From NCBI RefSeq assembly GCF_004963255.1, contig NZ_SUGA01000001.1, forward strand, positions 186,001-250,000: a DNA stretch of 64,000 nt, written 5' to 3'. Source of the DNA: Mesorhizobium sp. (GTDB taxonomy: Bacteria > Pseudomonadota > Alphaproteobacteria > Rhizobiales > Rhizobiaceae). Positions 27,461-36,621 of the stretch are shown here, in pieces. The notes under the pieces were generated by a model, which was given only the letters and a program-made list of their open reading frames with translations, had not been told where the DNA came from and searched no databases. Numbering within the stretch: the first letter of the stretch is position 1; each line of letters starts with the position of its first letter. Made by a program: the position numbers and the translations under genes.

Positions 27461-28543
27461 ATGGCGATGAACGAAACACCAGAAACTGCCGCCCGCCCGG
27501 ACGCCGGCAGTGCTGCCAAGCCTTCCGAAAAGACGGAAGAGGGCTCGAGTCCGAGTATTCCCACCGGCAGCGCGGCCGCTGAGCCGACGCATGCCGGTCC
27601 TTCGCTCTTCGACCGCGTGCTCGGCCTGTTCCGGCACCGCAACGGCACCAGCCTGCGCGAGGAGATCGCCGGCGCGCTCGCCGAAACGACGACCGATGCG
27701 GAATCCTTCTCGCCCGGCGAACGCGCCATGCTCAACAACATCCTGCGCCTGCGCGAAGTGCGGGTCGAGGACGTCATGGTGCCGCGCGCCGATATCGAGG
27801 CGGTCGAGATCAACACCACGCTTGGCGACCTGCTCGGCCTTTTCGAGCAGTCCGGCCATTCGCGCATGCCGGTCTATTCCGAGACGTTGGACGATCCGCG
27901 CGGCATGGTCCACATTCGCGATGTGCTCGCCCACATCACCAAGGTCGCCCGCGTCAAGAAGGGCCGCACCAGGGCGAAGGCGCCGGCGACGAGCGCGCTC
28001 GACCTTGCGCAGGTCGATCTCGCGCGCACCATCGGCGATCTCAATCTGATCCGCCAGGTGCTGTTCGTGCCGCCCTCGATGCTGGCCTCGGACCTGATGG
28101 GCCGCATGCAGACGACGCGCACGCAGATGGCCCTGGTCATCGACGAATATGGCGGCACCGACGGCCTCGCCTCGCTGGAAGACATCGTCGAGATGGTGGT
28201 CGGCGACATCGAGGACGAGCATGACGACGACGAGCCGATGATCACCCAGACTGGCGACGGCGTCTTCGTCGTCGACGGCAAGGCCGAGATCGACGAGGTC
28301 GCCAAGATGATCGGCGAGGATTTCGCCGCCGGCGAGCACGGCGAATATGTCGACACGATCGGCGGCATGATCTTCAACACGCTCGGCCGGGTCCCGGCCA
28401 GGGGCGAAGTCGTGCAGGCCATTCCCGGCTTCGAGTTCCACGTGCTCGACGCAGACCCGCGCCGCGTCAAGCGTGTGCGCATCGTGCAGAGCCCGAAGGG
28501 CGAGCGGCAGCGCCGCCGCGCCGCCCGCACCGAACAGGCCTGA
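27461..28543 (+). CDS. CBS-domain CorC/HlyC family protein
   Basis: The 360-residue protein has a low-complexity N-terminus (about 45 residues), a pair of CBS domains (about residues 100-240, with VPRADIEAVE and MALVIDEYGGTDGL) and a C-terminal CorC_HlyC domain (about 270-350). It lacks the transmembrane DUF21 domain, like E. coli CorC, which is linked to magnesium and cobalt efflux. Hemolysin labels for this family are historical. It lies between ybeY and lnt, separated from lnt by a VOC-family gene. ATGs at 27461 and 27467 are both possible. Confidence 0.88.
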   Translation: MAMNETPETAARPDAGSAAKPSEKTEEGSSPSIPTGSAAAEPTHAGPSLFDRVLGLFRHRNGTSLREEIAGALAETTTDAESFSPGERAMLNNILRLREVRVEDVMVPRADIEAVEINTTLGDLLGLFEQSGHSRMPVYSETLDDPRGMVHIRDVLAHITKVARVKKGRTRAKAPATSALDLAQVDLARTIGDLNLIRQVLFVPPSMLASDLMGRMQTTRTQMALVIDEYGGTDGLASLEDIVEMVVGDIEDEHDDDEPMITQTGDGVFVVDGKAEIDEVAKMIGEDFAAGEHGEYVDTIGGMIFNTLGRVPARGEVVQAIPGFEFHVLDADPRRVKRVRIVQSPKGERQRRRAARTEQA

Positions 28544-28551
28544 CCCCCTGA

Positions 28552-28595
28552 GCAATTCCAGGAAAAGTGCGTAGCGGTTTTCCGTCCGGAATTGC
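28552..28595. repeat. Palindromic repeat, GCAATTCC type
   Basis: Arms GCAATTCC (28552-28559) and GGAATTGC (28588-28595) frame inner arms GGAAAA and TTTTCC. It begins nine bases after the corC-like stop and ends before the next gene's leader. It is nearly identical to the two tandem copies at 46552 and 46608. Confidence 0.85.
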
Positions 28596-28616
28596 GTAAA
28601 AAGAACGTGGAGCGGC

Positions 28617-29087
28617 ATGCCGACCGACGATCCGTTCAAGCATGCGGTCCTGGGCTCAGGCGTCTTCTACCGCGATCCGCGCGCGGCTTTGTCCTTTCTG
28701 CAGGCGGCCTTTGGTTTTGAGCCGAGCATGCTGGTGAGTGATCCCGACGGTCGGCTCGTGCATGCGGAAATGCGCTTCGGCGACGGCTATATCATCGTCG
28801 ATTCCGAATGGGATGAGCGTATCGCCAGTCCCGTCTCCGTCGGCGGCAAGAATACGCAAGCCGTCTATGTCCGTCTGCAGCAGGATATCGACGCTCATTG
28901 CGAGAAAGCGCGCGCGGCAGGCGCGGAGATCGTCGAGGAGCCCGCGGATCATTTCTACGGCGAGCGCCAATATCGCGCCCGCGACCCCGAAGGCCATGTC
29001 TGGACATTCACCCGAACCGTACGCGTCGTGTCGAAGGACGAGGCCGAGCGACTGACCGGCCTGCGGATCGAGGGCTGGCACAGATAG
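28617..29087 (+). CDS. VOC-superfamily protein (glyoxalase/bleomycin-resistance-like)
   Basis: The 156-residue protein has one vicinal-oxygen-chelate domain: AALSFLQAAFGFEPSMLV, then the DARVHAEMRFGDGYIIVDSE-like strand-loop, and the C-terminal YRARDPEGHVWTF. VOC proteins bind metal and act as lyases, dioxygenases or binding proteins. The substrate is not evident. It sits between two housekeeping genes after a palindromic repeat, so it may be an addition to the ancestral order. Confidence 0.8.
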   Translation: MPTDDPFKHAVLGSGVFYRDPRAALSFLQAAFGFEPSMLVSDPDGRLVHAEMRFGDGYIIVDSEWDERIASPVSVGGKNTQAVYVRLQQDIDAHCEKARAAGAEIVEEPADHFYGERQYRARDPEGHVWTFTRTVRVVSKDEAERLTGLRIEGWHR

Positions 29088-29183
29088 CGCTACGGTGTAT
29101 CAGGCGGCGCTTATCTGGGTTTGGATCGCGCGGCTCGGCCTGTTAAACCTCTAACTCCTGATTCGCGCGACTTGGGAAGCTGG

Positions 29184-30770
29184 ATGCAGCGCTTTGCCGG
29201 CCGGATAATTCTGCTGTGGGGGTGGCGGCGGGCGCTGGTGGCCTTTGCCGCCGGAGCGCTGGCGGTGCTTGCCCAGGCGCCTTACGATTTCTTCGCGGTC
29301 TGCTTCGTCTCGTTCCCGGTCTTGGTCTGGCTGCTCGACGGCGCCACCGGCGAGGCTTCCGATGGCTGGTTCCGGCGCCTGAGGCCGGCTTTCGCCACCG
29401 GCTGGTGGTTCGGCTTCGGCTACTTCCTCGCCGGCCTGTGGTGGATCGGCCAGGCATTGCTGGTCGAGGCCGACAGCTTCGCCTGGGCCTTGCCTTTCGC
29501 CGTTGTCGGCATCCCCTTCGCGCTCGCCTTCTTCTATGGCTTCGCCGCCGTGGTAGCGCGGCTGTTCTGGAGCAGCGATATCGGCCGCATCGCCGCGCTT
29601 GCGTTCGGCTTCGGCCTTACCGAATGGCTGCGCGATTTCCTCTTCACCGGCTTTCCCTGGAACGCCGTCGGCTATGCGGCGATGCCGGTGCCGCTGCTGA
29701 TGCAGAGCGTGTCGGTGACCGGCATGATCGGCATGAACGCGCTCGCGGTTTTCGTGTTTTCGCTGCCCGCGCTGGTCGCGGCGCGCCGGCATCTGAGGCT
29801 GGGGCTTGCCTTGTTCGTCATCCTCGTCGCCGGCCATGTCGGCTTCGGCTACGCCCGGCTCGCGGCCCCGGTCGAGCCGGCCCGCTCGATCGACGTTCGC
29901 ATCGTCCAGCCGTCGGTCGATCTCAGCGAAAAGTGGGACGCCTCGGTGCGCGACCGCATCTTCGCGACTTTGCTGGGGATATCGGGGAAAGCCCCGGAAG
30001 AAGGCCATGCCAAGCCGCAGCTCATCCTGTGGCCGGAAACATCGGTGCCATTCCTGTTCACCGAGCGTCCGGACGCGCTGACGGCTTTGGGCGATATGCT
30101 GGCCGACGGCCAGATGCTGATTGCCGGCGTCGTGCGCGAAGAGGGCGGATCGGCGAGCGCCGGCAGCCGCTATTACAATTCCGTGGTGGCGATCAACGAC
30201 AAAGGCGAGATCGTCGATGCCGTCGACAAGGTGCATCTGGTGCCCTTCGGCGAATACCTGCCCTTCGCCGATCTCTTCCAACGCTTCGGCATAGGCCAGC
30301 TCGTTGCCGGACCGATGAATTTCGCCGCCGGCAACGAGCGGCATCCGATCAGTCTGCCGGGCGGCCTGCGTGCCGCGCCGTTCATCTGCTACGAAGTGAT
30401 CTTTCCCGATCTCGTCGCCGTCGACGCTGCGTCATCTGACGTGATCGTGAACGTCACCAATGACGCCTGGTTTGGCGACACGCCGGGCCCGTATCAGCAC
30501 TTCAGGCAGGCTCAGATTCGCGCGGTGGAGAACGGATTGCCGCTGCTGCGCGCGGCCAACAACGGCATCTCCGCAATTGTCGATTCGCGCGGCCGCATCA
30601 TCGATGCGCTTGCCGTCAACGCGCGCGGCGCTATCGACGCGCATGTGCCGGTTTCCGGGCGCGCCCTCCTGTCCCCCGAACAGCGGCGCATTAACGGATT
30701 GCTGATCATGTTGCTGTTTGCGCTGATGGCCTTCACCTTGAATGTAAGGCAGCGGCTACGGGTGAATTGA
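29184..30770 (+). CDS. lnt: Apolipoprotein N-acyltransferase
   Basis: Lnt adds the third acyl chain to the N-terminal cysteine of lipoproteins at the inner membrane. The 528-residue product has N-terminal membrane helices (about residues 10-210) and a C-terminal nitrilase domain. The catalytic triad is visible as the Glu of WPETSVPF, the Lys of [14 protein letters not shown] and the Cys of [10 protein letters not shown] chose the ATG at 29184, preceded by GGGAAG; a TTG at 29121 is also in frame. Confidence 0.93.
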   Translation: MQRFAGRIILLWGWRRALVAFAAGALAVLAQAPYDFFAVCFVSFPVLVWLLDGATGEASDGWFRRLRPAFATGWWFGFGYFLAGLWWIGQALLVEADSFAWALPFAVVGIPFALAFFYGFAAVVARLFWSSDIGRIAALAFGFGLTEWLRDFLFTGFPWNAVGYAAMPVPLLMQSVSVTGMIGMNALAVFVFSLPALVAARRHLRLGLALFVILVAGHVGFGYARLAAPVEPARSIDVRIVQPSVDLSEKWDASVRDRIFATLLGISGKAPEEGHAKPQLILWPETSVPFLFTERPDALTALGDMLADGQMLIAGVVREEGGSASAGSRYYNSVVAINDKGEIVDAVDKVHLVPFGEYLPFADLFQRFGIGQLVAGPMNFAAGNERHPISLPGGLRAAPFICYEVIFPDLVAVDAASSDVIVNVTNDAWFGDTPGPYQHFRQAQIRAVENGLPLLRAANNGISAIVDSRGRIIDALAVNARGAIDAHVPVSGRALLSPEQRRINGLLIMLLFALMAFTLNVRQRLRVN

Positions 30771-30796
30771 CAGTCGGCACATTAGAAACTCATACT
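30767..30796 (+). promoter_or_regulatory. Candidate promoter of the praR-like gene
   Basis: A consensus TTGACA at 30767-30772, overlapping the lnt stop, is followed after 18 bases by CATACT (30791-30796), four of six bases matching the -10 consensus. It would give a leader of about 105 bases. Sigma-70 type recognition is inferred. Confidence 0.4.
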
Positions 30797-30909
30797 GTAA
30801 CGCCTAAAATTTTTCGAAGTCGGTTGGAGGGTTCTGTTGGGGCAGGTGGCTCCGGCTTCATATGGGCGGAACAAAATAGAAAAAGCCGGAAAAATTCGGC
30901 GAGGAAAAA

Positions 30910-31332
30910 ATGACAGAAGAGAACAAGAAGAAGCCGAATCCGATCGACATTCATGTCGGGAGTCGCATTCGGCTGCGTCGCAATATGCTTGGAATGAGCC
31001 AGGAAAAGCTGGGTGAAAATCTCGGCATCACCTTTCAGCAGATCCAGAAGTATGAGAAGGGCACGAACAGGGTTGGCGCCAGCCGCCTGCAGGCGATCGC
31101 CTCCATCCTGAGCGTTCCCGTCGCCTTCTTTTTCGAGGATGCCCCGGGCGAGGAGACCGGTGGCGGCAATCGGGGATTTGCCGAAGACTCCTCGATGGCC
31201 TTCGCCATCGAATTCTGCGGCAGTCCCGAAGGGCTTCAGCTCAACCGGGCTTTCGTCAAGATCGGCGACGTGAAGGTGCGCCGCCGCATCATTGATCTGG
31301 TGAAGGCGCTCTCCGCCGAGGACGCCGATTGA
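30910..31332 (+). CDS. praR: XRE-family transcriptional regulator, PraR-like
   Basis: The 140-residue regulator has an N-terminal helix-turn-helix at about residues 15-70 (GSRIRLRRNMLGMSQEKLGENLGITFQQIQ in family pattern) and a C-terminal region ending VRRRIIDLVKALSAED. This matches the PraR proteins of Rhizobiales, known for control of quorum sensing, biofilm and symbiotic traits. The position between lnt and metK is the usual one. Its targets here are unknown. Confidence 0.8.
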   Translation: MTEENKKKPNPIDIHVGSRIRLRRNMLGMSQEKLGENLGITFQQIQKYEKGTNRVGASRLQAIASILSVPVAFFFEDAPGEETGGGNRGFAEDSSMAFAIEFCGSPEGLQLNRAFVKIGDVKVRRRIIDLVKALSAEDAD

Positions 31333-31408
31333 TTTTTACCTGTGCCGCCGGCGGCGCCCCGCCGCTGGTGGCATAGCCTGCCTTGCCTACATTCATGCCA
31401 GATCCGTC

Positions 31409-31482
31409 GCGCCGCTTGACGAGCGGCGCCCGGCACCGCTAACACGTGGCGCCAAAAATCGGCAACCTGCCGATTTTTTTTC
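31409..31482 (+). terminator. metK leader: hairpin and intrinsic terminator just before the start
   Basis: Two structures lie in the 164-base praR-metK gap. Bases 31409-31429 form an 8-bp perfect stem (GCGCCGCT/AGCGGCGC). Bases 31454-31478 form an 11-bp stem (AAAAATCGGCA/TGCCGATTTTT) with a three-base loop and a T run to 31481, a textbook intrinsic terminator. It ends only about 16 bases before the metK GTG. It either terminates the praR transcript or acts as an attenuator of metK. Confidence 0.75.
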
Positions 31483-31496
31483 AAGAGGGGACACCC

Positions 31497-32762
31497 GTGA
31501 CGCGGCAGAATTATCTCTTCACCTCGGAATCCGTCTCCGAGGGTCATCCCGACAAAGTTTGTGATCGCATCTCCGACGAAATCGTCGATCTGGTCTATCG
31601 CGAAGCCAAGAAGACAGGCATGGATCCGTGGAAGGTCCGCGTCGCCTGCGAAACGCTGGCCACCACCAACCGCGTCGTCATCGCCGGCGAGGTCCGCGTC
31701 CCCGACACGCTTTTGAAGAAGGACAAGGCGGGCAACGTCCTCAAGGATGCGTCCGGCCACCCCGTGGTCAACCCGGCCAAGTTCAAGTCGGTCGCCCGCA
31801 AGGCTATCAGAGAGATCGGCTACGAGCAGTCCGGCTTCCACTGGAAGACCGCCAAGATCGACGTGCTGCTGCACGGCCAGTCGCCTGACATCGGCCAGGG
31901 CGTCGACAATGCCGCCGACCGCCAGGGCGAGGAAGGTGCCGGCGACCAGGGCATCATGTTCGGCTACGCCTGCCGCGAGACGCCCGACCTGATGCCGGCG
32001 CCGATCTATTACAGCCACAAGATTCTCGAATTGCTTGCCGCCGCGCGCCATCAAGGCAATGGCGAGGCCGGCAAGCTCGGCCCGGACGCCAAGAGCCAGG
32101 TTACCGTGCGCTATGCCGACGGCAAGGCGGCGGAAGTCACGCAAATCGTGCTCTCCACCCAGCATCTCGATGCCAGCTGGGACTCCAAAAAGGTCCGCAA
32201 GGTCGTCGAGCCCTATATCCGCGAGGCGCTTGGTGACCTGAAGATCGCCGAGGACTGCAACTGGTACATCAACCCGACCGGCAAGTTCGTCATCGGCGGG
32301 CCTGACGGCGATGCCGGCCTCACTGGCCGCAAGATCATCGTCGACACCTATGGCGGCGCGGCACCGCATGGCGGCGGCGCCTTCTCGGGCAAGGACACCA
32401 CCAAGGTCGACCGTTCGGCGGCCTATGCGGCGCGCTACCTTGCCAAGAACGTGGTGGCGGCCAAGCTCGCCGACCGCTGCACCATCCAGCTCTCCTACGC
32501 TATCGGCGTCGCCCAGCCGCTGTCGGTCTATGTCGACCTGCACGGCACCGGCAAGGTCGAGGAATCGAAGCTCGAGGAGGCGCTGCGCAAGGTGATGGAC
32601 CTGTCGCCGTCGGGCATCCGCCGTCACCTCGATCTCAACAAGCCGATCTACGCAAAAACCTCGTCCTACGGCCATTTCGGCCGCAAGGCCGGTCGCGACG
32701 GTTCCTTCTCCTGGGAAAAGACCGATCTCGCCAAGGCGCTCAAGGACGCCGTCGCCGCCTGA
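31497..32762 (+). CDS. metK: S-adenosylmethionine synthetase
   Basis: MetK makes S-adenosylmethionine from methionine and ATP. The 421-residue product starts at GTG 31497 behind AGAGGGG. Family motifs are [14 protein letters not shown] near residue 11, [15 protein letters not shown], and [16 protein letters not shown]. Alphaproteobacterial MetK proteins run slightly longer than the E. coli form, as here. Its stop overlaps a CTG that may start trmB. Confidence 0.96.
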   Translation: MTRQNYLFTSESVSEGHPDKVCDRISDEIVDLVYREAKKTGMDPWKVRVACETLATTNRVVIAGEVRVPDTLLKKDKAGNVLKDASGHPVVNPAKFKSVARKAIREIGYEQSGFHWKTAKIDVLLHGQSPDIGQGVDNAADRQGEEGAGDQGIMFGYACRETPDLMPAPIYYSHKILELLAAARHQGNGEAGKLGPDAKSQVTVRYADGKAAEVTQIVLSTQHLDASWDSKKVRKVVEPYIREALGDLKIAEDCNWYINPTGKFVIGGPDGDAGLTGRKIIVDTYGGAAPHGGGAFSGKDTTKVDRSAAYAARYLAKNVVAAKLADRCTIQLSYAIGVAQPLSVYVDLHGTGKVEESKLEEALRKVMDLSPSGIRRHLDLNKPIYAKTSSYGHFGRKAGRDGSFSWEKTDLAKALKDAVAA

Positions 32763-33469
32763 CGCCAGCGAACGCAAAGGACAGGCCGAGCCGTGCGACC
32801 GAAGGATTCTTCGGCCGCCGGCACGGCAAGACCATACGCCCGCAGCAGGCGATCGCCCTGGAAAGCGGCTTGCGCGAATACCGGCTCGACCTGACGGCGG
32901 AGGCGCCGGCGGATCTACGGACCTTGTTCAAAGCCGAGGTTTCGGCGCTGCAGCTGGAGATCGGCTTTGGCGGCGGCGAGCATCTCCTGCACCGCGCCAA
33001 GGAAGCGCCGGGGATCGGCTTCATCGGCGTCGAGCCCTTCGTCAATGGCATGGCCAAGATGATGACGGCGCTCGGCAAGACGCCGCTTGGCAATCTCAGG
33101 GTCTATGACGACGACGCCACGCGCCTGCTCGACTGGCTGCCGTCGGCCTCGCTCGACGGCATCGACCTGCTCTATCCCGATCCGTGGCCGAAGAAGAAGC
33201 ACTGGAAGCGCCGCTTCGTCGGCGCAGCCAATCTCGGCCGCTTCGCTCGCGTCCTGAAGCCGGGCGGCAGGTTCCGCTTCGCCTCCGACATCGACAGCTA
33301 TGTGAACTGGACGCTGCTTGCCTGCCGCGCTCACGGCGCCTTCGCGTGGGAGGCTGGAGAGGCTGCGGATTGGCACCAGCCCTATGAAGGTTGGCCCGGT
33401 ACGCGTTACGAGGCCAAGGCCATCCGCGAAGGACGGCGGCCGGCTTATCTGACCTTTATCCGGAAATAG
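32759..33469 (+). CDS. trmB: tRNA (guanine-N7-)-methyltransferase TrmB; start codon unusual
   Basis: TrmB makes m7G46 in tRNA. The SAM-binding motif is [15 protein letters not shown], and the signature [18 protein letters not shown] is intact. The first ATG/GTG/TTG in frame is TTG 32870, but the frame upstream encodes the family's conserved N-terminal segment ([18 protein letters not shown]). No ATG, GTG or TTG precedes it. I therefore place the start at CTG 32759, which overlaps the metK stop as CTGA and would give 236 residues. The CTG start is inference; the start at 32870 would give 199 residues without the conserved segment. Confidence 0.8.
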   Translation: MTPANAKDRPSRATEGFFGRRHGKTIRPQQAIALESGLREYRLDLTAEAPADLRTLFKAEVSALQLEIGFGGGEHLLHRAKEAPGIGFIGVEPFVNGMAKMMTALGKTPLGNLRVYDDDATRLLDWLPSASLDGIDLLYPDPWPKKKHWKRRFVGAANLGRFARVLKPGGRFRFASDIDSYVNWTLLACRAHGAFAWEAGEAADWHQPYEGWPGTRYEAKAIREGRRPAYLTFIRK

Positions 33470-33534
33470 GTAGCCCGAGTCTCTGTATTGCATTTAGCGC
33501 TGCAGGCTGCTGCATTGCCGATAAGGAGGCAGCT

Positions 33535-33630
33535 GTGGCCGCCCCGATCGAACGCAAGGAATACCGGATCTTGATGCGCCTGCCGGAAGCGGATGCGGCG
33601 ATGATTTTGGTTCCACCACATTCATGGTGA
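33535..33630 (+). pseudogene. Truncated DUF1778-type antitoxin fragment
   Basis: A frame with a near-perfect AAGGAGG site (33523-33529) and GTG start encodes 31 residues that begin like DUF1778 (TacA-type) antitoxins, IERKEYRILMRLPEADAAMI. It then runs into unrelated residues and stops at 33630. The usual family length is about 90 residues. It appears to be a remnant of an antitoxin whose middle and C-terminus were lost, together with any GNAT toxin. Confidence 0.6.
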
Positions 33631-33651
33631 ACCAGAATTAAGGGAGACGAG

Positions 33652-33900
33652 ATGATGAGCGCTTTCACCGTGCGGCTTCCCGATGAGACCGTGGCCAAGC
33701 TCGACCAATTGGCCGAAAAGGTGGATCGCTCCCGCTCCTACGTGGCGGCCCAGGCGATCGAAGACTATGTCGCCCGGCAGGAATGGCAGCTTGCTGAGAT
33801 CGAGGCCGGCCTCGAGGAAGCCGATCGAGGGGAATTTGCAAGCGAGAAGAATCTGGTCGGCGTCATAGCGAAATACGTCAAGCCGGCCTCCGGACGATGA
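33652..33900 (+). CDS. CopG/ribbon-helix-helix antitoxin (ParD/RelB-like)
   Basis: The 82-residue protein opens with the ribbon-helix-helix pattern FTVRLPDETVAKLDQLAEKVDRSRSYVAAQAIEDYVARQ, in the style of CopG-family antitoxins paired with ParE toxins. It follows GGGAGACGAG and an ATGATG start. Its stop overlaps the ATG of the broken toxin gene (ATGA). The antitoxin looks intact while the toxin does not, which is a common stage of decay for such modules. Confidence 0.82.
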   Translation: MMSAFTVRLPDETVAKLDQLAEKVDRSRSYVAAQAIEDYVARQEWQLAEIEAGLEEADRGEFASEKNLVGVIAKYVKPASGR

Positions 33901-34168
33901 AGCGGATTCGCCGGGCAGAGCGCGCAGCGCGCCGTCTCGACCAGATTGGACAATCCAACAGCCGCGGCACGGGTCGTTGCCCGCATTGTTTCCGCCGTGG
34001 ACAATCTTGCCGAACATCCTGCGATGGGCCGCGTCGGGCGGGTGAAAAGGGACACGAGAGCTGGTCTTGGCTGATATCCCATACATAATTCCCTACCGTG
34101 TTGTCGGCGACGAGATCGAGATACTCACCGTGATGCATGCAGCCCAGCGATGGCCGCGACAATTGTAG
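33897..34168 (+). pseudogene. parE-like toxin, broken by a deletion and a frameshift
   Basis: Three frames together spell a ParE/RelE-type toxin. The first part reads MKRIRRAERAARRLDQIG from 33897. A second frame continues NPTAAARVVARIVSAVDNLAEHPAMGRVGRV (to about 34045). The third continues GTRELVLADIPYIIPYRVVGDEIEILTVMHAAQRWPRQL to TAG 34166-34168. The first break looks like a short deletion of the segment between QIG and NPT; the second looks like one extra A in an A run near 34047. The gene is therefore probably inactive. A sequencing error could explain only the second break. Confidence 0.8.
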
Positions 34169-34194
34169 ACATCGCCGAAGCCTTGCCGGCAGGC

Positions 34195-34223
34195 TTGAAA
34201 CACCGGCGGCAATCGTCTATATC
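34195..34223 (+). promoter_or_regulatory. Candidate promoter of the rimP-nusA-infB operon
   Basis: TTGAAA (34195-34200) and TATATC (34218-34223) are separated by exactly 17 bases. This is the strongest sigma-70-type promoter match upstream of rimP, and it would start a leader of about 90 bases containing the hairpin at 34251. Confidence 0.6.
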
Positions 34224-34250
34224 AGCCTCAAATTCTTGGTCGGTATGACG

Positions 34251-34282
34251 AAGAGTGGGTCCACCCGGTCCCGCTCTTTTTT
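34251..34282 (+). terminator. Terminator-like hairpin in the rimP leader
   Basis: A stem pairs AAGAGTGGG (34251-34259) with CCCGCTCTT (34270-34278), closed by one G-T pair, with a T run to 34282. It lies between the promoter candidate and the rimP ATG at 34322. Premature terminators ahead of rimP are a described class of attenuated leader in alphaproteobacteria, recalled from the literature. It may make operon expression depend on elongation factors such as NusA. Confidence 0.65.
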
Positions 34283-34321
34283 GTTACCTGCCGGCCGGAA
34301 GCCAAAAGCGACAGGGATCCG

Positions 34322-34948
34322 ATGACTGCAGCGGCAAGCGAGGCCGACGACCGTATCATCCGCGAAAGCGGCATCGATGCGCGCATTGCGCTGATCGTGC
34401 AGCCGGTGCTCAAGGCCATCGGCTTTCGTCTCGTGCGGGTGCAACTGACCGGTCAGAACGGGCTGACGCTGCAGATCATGGCCGAGCGCGAGGACGGCAC
34501 CATGACCGTCGAGGATTGCGAAGAGGTCAGCCGCGCGGTGTCGCCGGCCCTCGATGTCGAGGATCCGATCGAAAAGGCGTATCATCTCGAAGTGTCCTCG
34601 CCCGGTATCGACCGGCCGCTGGTGCGCAAGTCGGATTTCACCACCTGGACCGGTCACCTGGTCAAGCTGGAGACGTCCCTCCTCGTCAGCGATCGCAAGC
34701 GCTTCAAGGGCAAGATCGCCGAGGCCGACGCCGATGGCATCCTTATCGAGCGCGACAAGGCGGCCTATGGCGAGGAACCGGCGGTGCGCGTGCCTTATGA
34801 CGCTATCGCCGAGGCCCGGCTGGTGCTGACCGACGATCTCATCCGCGATGCCCTGTCGAAGGACAACCGGGCGCGCAAGGAAGCCAGGAAACGCCGCGGC
34901 GAAGCGGAAGACGCCGCCGAGGAAGACGAAACCGAACAGGAAAGTTGA
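34322..34948 (+). CDS. rimP: Ribosome maturation factor RimP
   Basis: RimP is needed for late assembly of the 30S subunit. The 208-residue protein has the two-domain pattern: an alpha/beta N-terminal domain (residues 15-95, ending in [12 protein letters not shown]) and an SH3-like C-terminal domain. It carries a charged acidic tail ([10 protein letters not shown]), longer than in E. coli, as is common in Rhizobiales. It begins the rimP-nusA-ylxR-infB-rbfA-truB run. Confidence 0.92.
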   Translation: MTAAASEADDRIIRESGIDARIALIVQPVLKAIGFRLVRVQLTGQNGLTLQIMAEREDGTMTVEDCEEVSRAVSPALDVEDPIEKAYHLEVSSPGIDRPLVRKSDFTTWTGHLVKLETSLLVSDRKRFKGKIAEADADGILIERDKAAYGEEPAVRVPYDAIAEARLVLTDDLIRDALSKDNRARKEARKRRGEAEDAAEEDETEQES

Positions 34949-34993
34949 TAGCGCCGCCGGGCTGCAAGTCCGAGGCGAATCGGGAGAAAGACA

Positions 34994-36589
34994 ATGGTTG
35001 TAAGCGCCAACAGGCTTGAACTGCTGCAGATCGCCGATGCGGTCGCGCGTGAAAAGTCGATCGACAAGTCGATCGTCATCGCCGCCATGGCCGATGCGAT
35101 CCAGAAGGCGGCGCGCTCGCGCTACGGCCAGGAGACCAACATCCGCGCCGACATCAACCCGAACACCGGTGAGATGAAGCTGCAGCGGCTGATGGAAGTG
35201 GTCGATAAGGTCGAGGACTACGCCACGCAGATCGCGCTTTCCACGGCGCGCGAGCGCAACCCCGACGCCCAGCTCGGCGACTTCATCGCCGAGCAGCTGC
35301 CGCCGATGGATTTCGGCCGTATCGCCGCTCAATCGGCCAAGCAGGTCATCGTGCAGAAGGTGCGCGAGGCCGAGCGCGATCGCCAGTATGACGAATACAA
35401 GGATCGCATCGGCGAGATCGTCAACGGCACCGTCAAGCGCGTCGAATATGGCAACGTCATCGTCGATCTCGGCCGCGGCGAGGCCATCATCCGCCGCGAC
35501 GAGCTGATCCCGCGCGAGAACTATAAGTATGGCGACCGCGTGCGGGCCTATGTCTACGACGTGCGCCGCGAGCAGCGCGGCCCGCAGATCTTCCTGTCGC
35601 GCACCCATCCGCAGTTCATGGCCAAGCTCTTCACCATGGAAGTGCCGGAAATCTACGACGGCATCATCGAGATCAAGTCGGTCGCCCGCGACCCCGGTTC
35701 GCGCGCCAAGATCGCCGTCATCTCGCGCGATTCCTCGATCGATCCGGTCGGCGCCTGCGTCGGTATGCGCGGCAGCCGCGTCCAGGCGGTGGTCGGCGAA
35801 TTGCAGGGCGAGAAGATCGACATCATCCCGTGGTCGCCTTCGGCCGCTTCCTTCATCGTCAACGCGCTGCAGCCGGCCGAGGTCGCCAAGGTGGTGCTCG
35901 ACGAGGATGCCGAGCGCATCGAGGTGGTGGTGCCGGACGACCAGCTCTCGCTGGCCATCGGCCGCCGCGGCCAGAACGTGCGCCTGGCCTCGCAGCTCAC
36001 CGGCTGGGACATCGATATCCTGACCGAACAGGAAGAGAGCGAGCGCCGCCAGAAGGAATTCGTCGAGCGTTCGGCGCTGTTCATGGAAGCCCTCGACGTC
36101 GACGAGATGGTCGGCCAGGTGCTCGCTTCCGAAGGCTTCACCAGCGTCGAGGAAGTCGCCTATGTCGACTCGGGCGAAATCTCCTCCATCGACGGCTTCG
36201 ACGAGGACACCGCTTCGGAAATCCAGACCCGCGCCCGCGAATATCTGGAGAAGATCGAGGCCGAGCATGACGAAAAGCGCAAGGCGCTGGGCGTCAAGGA
36301 CGAGCTGCGCGAGATCCCCGGCGTCACCACCGCCATGATGGTGACTCTTGGCGAGGACGGCGTGAAGACGATCGAGGATTTCGCCGGCTATGCCGCCGAC
36401 GACCTGATCGGCTGGAAAGAGCGCAAGGACGGCGAGACCAAGGTCTATCCGGGCGTTCTCGCCTCTCATGGCGTCTCGCGCGCCGAGGCCGAGCAGATGG
36501 TGCTCGCCGCCCGCAGGCGGGCCGGCTGGATCACCGAGGAAGAACTCGCCGCCGAAGAGGCAGCGGTCGGCGAAACCGTCGGTGCGTGA
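34994..36589 (+). CDS. nusA: Transcription termination/antitermination factor NusA
   Basis: NusA binds RNA polymerase and nascent RNA and affects pausing, termination and antitermination. The 531-residue product has the N-terminal polymerase-binding domain, an S1 domain (from about residue 138, [15 protein letters not shown]), two KH domains ([16 protein letters not shown] and [14 protein letters not shown]), and C-terminal helix-hairpin-helix repeats ([16 protein letters not shown]). It may regulate its own operon through the leader terminator, which is inference. Confidence 0.96.
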   Translation: MVVSANRLELLQIADAVAREKSIDKSIVIAAMADAIQKAARSRYGQETNIRADINPNTGEMKLQRLMEVVDKVEDYATQIALSTARERNPDAQLGDFIAEQLPPMDFGRIAAQSAKQVIVQKVREAERDRQYDEYKDRIGEIVNGTVKRVEYGNVIVDLGRGEAIIRRDELIPRENYKYGDRVRAYVYDVRREQRGPQIFLSRTHPQFMAKLFTMEVPEIYDGIIEIKSVARDPGSRAKIAVISRDSSIDPVGACVGMRGSRVQAVVGELQGEKIDIIPWSPSAASFIVNALQPAEVAKVVLDEDAERIEVVVPDDQLSLAIGRRGQNVRLASQLTGWDIDILTEQEESERRQKEFVERSALFMEALDVDEMVGQVLASEGFTSVEEVAYVDSGEISSIDGFDEDTASEIQTRAREYLEKIEAEHDEKRKALGVKDELREIPGVTTAMMVTLGEDGVKTIEDFAGYAADDLIGWKERKDGETKVYPGVLASHGVSRAEAEQMVLAARRRAGWITEEELAAEEAAVGETVGA

Positions 36590-36621
36590 GGTGACCACCA
36601 ATCGCAAAGCCCGTGGACGAG

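Noticed and set aside
31333..31453. Possible SAM riboswitch ahead of metK
   Set aside because: The hairpins are real but I could not match the conserved cores of the SAM classes I know, so I only report a possible attenuator.
34217..36607. Minus-strand open frame of 796 codons opposite rimP and nusA
   Set aside because: It spans two certain genes and their gap, and its translation is a typical high-GC antisense shadow.
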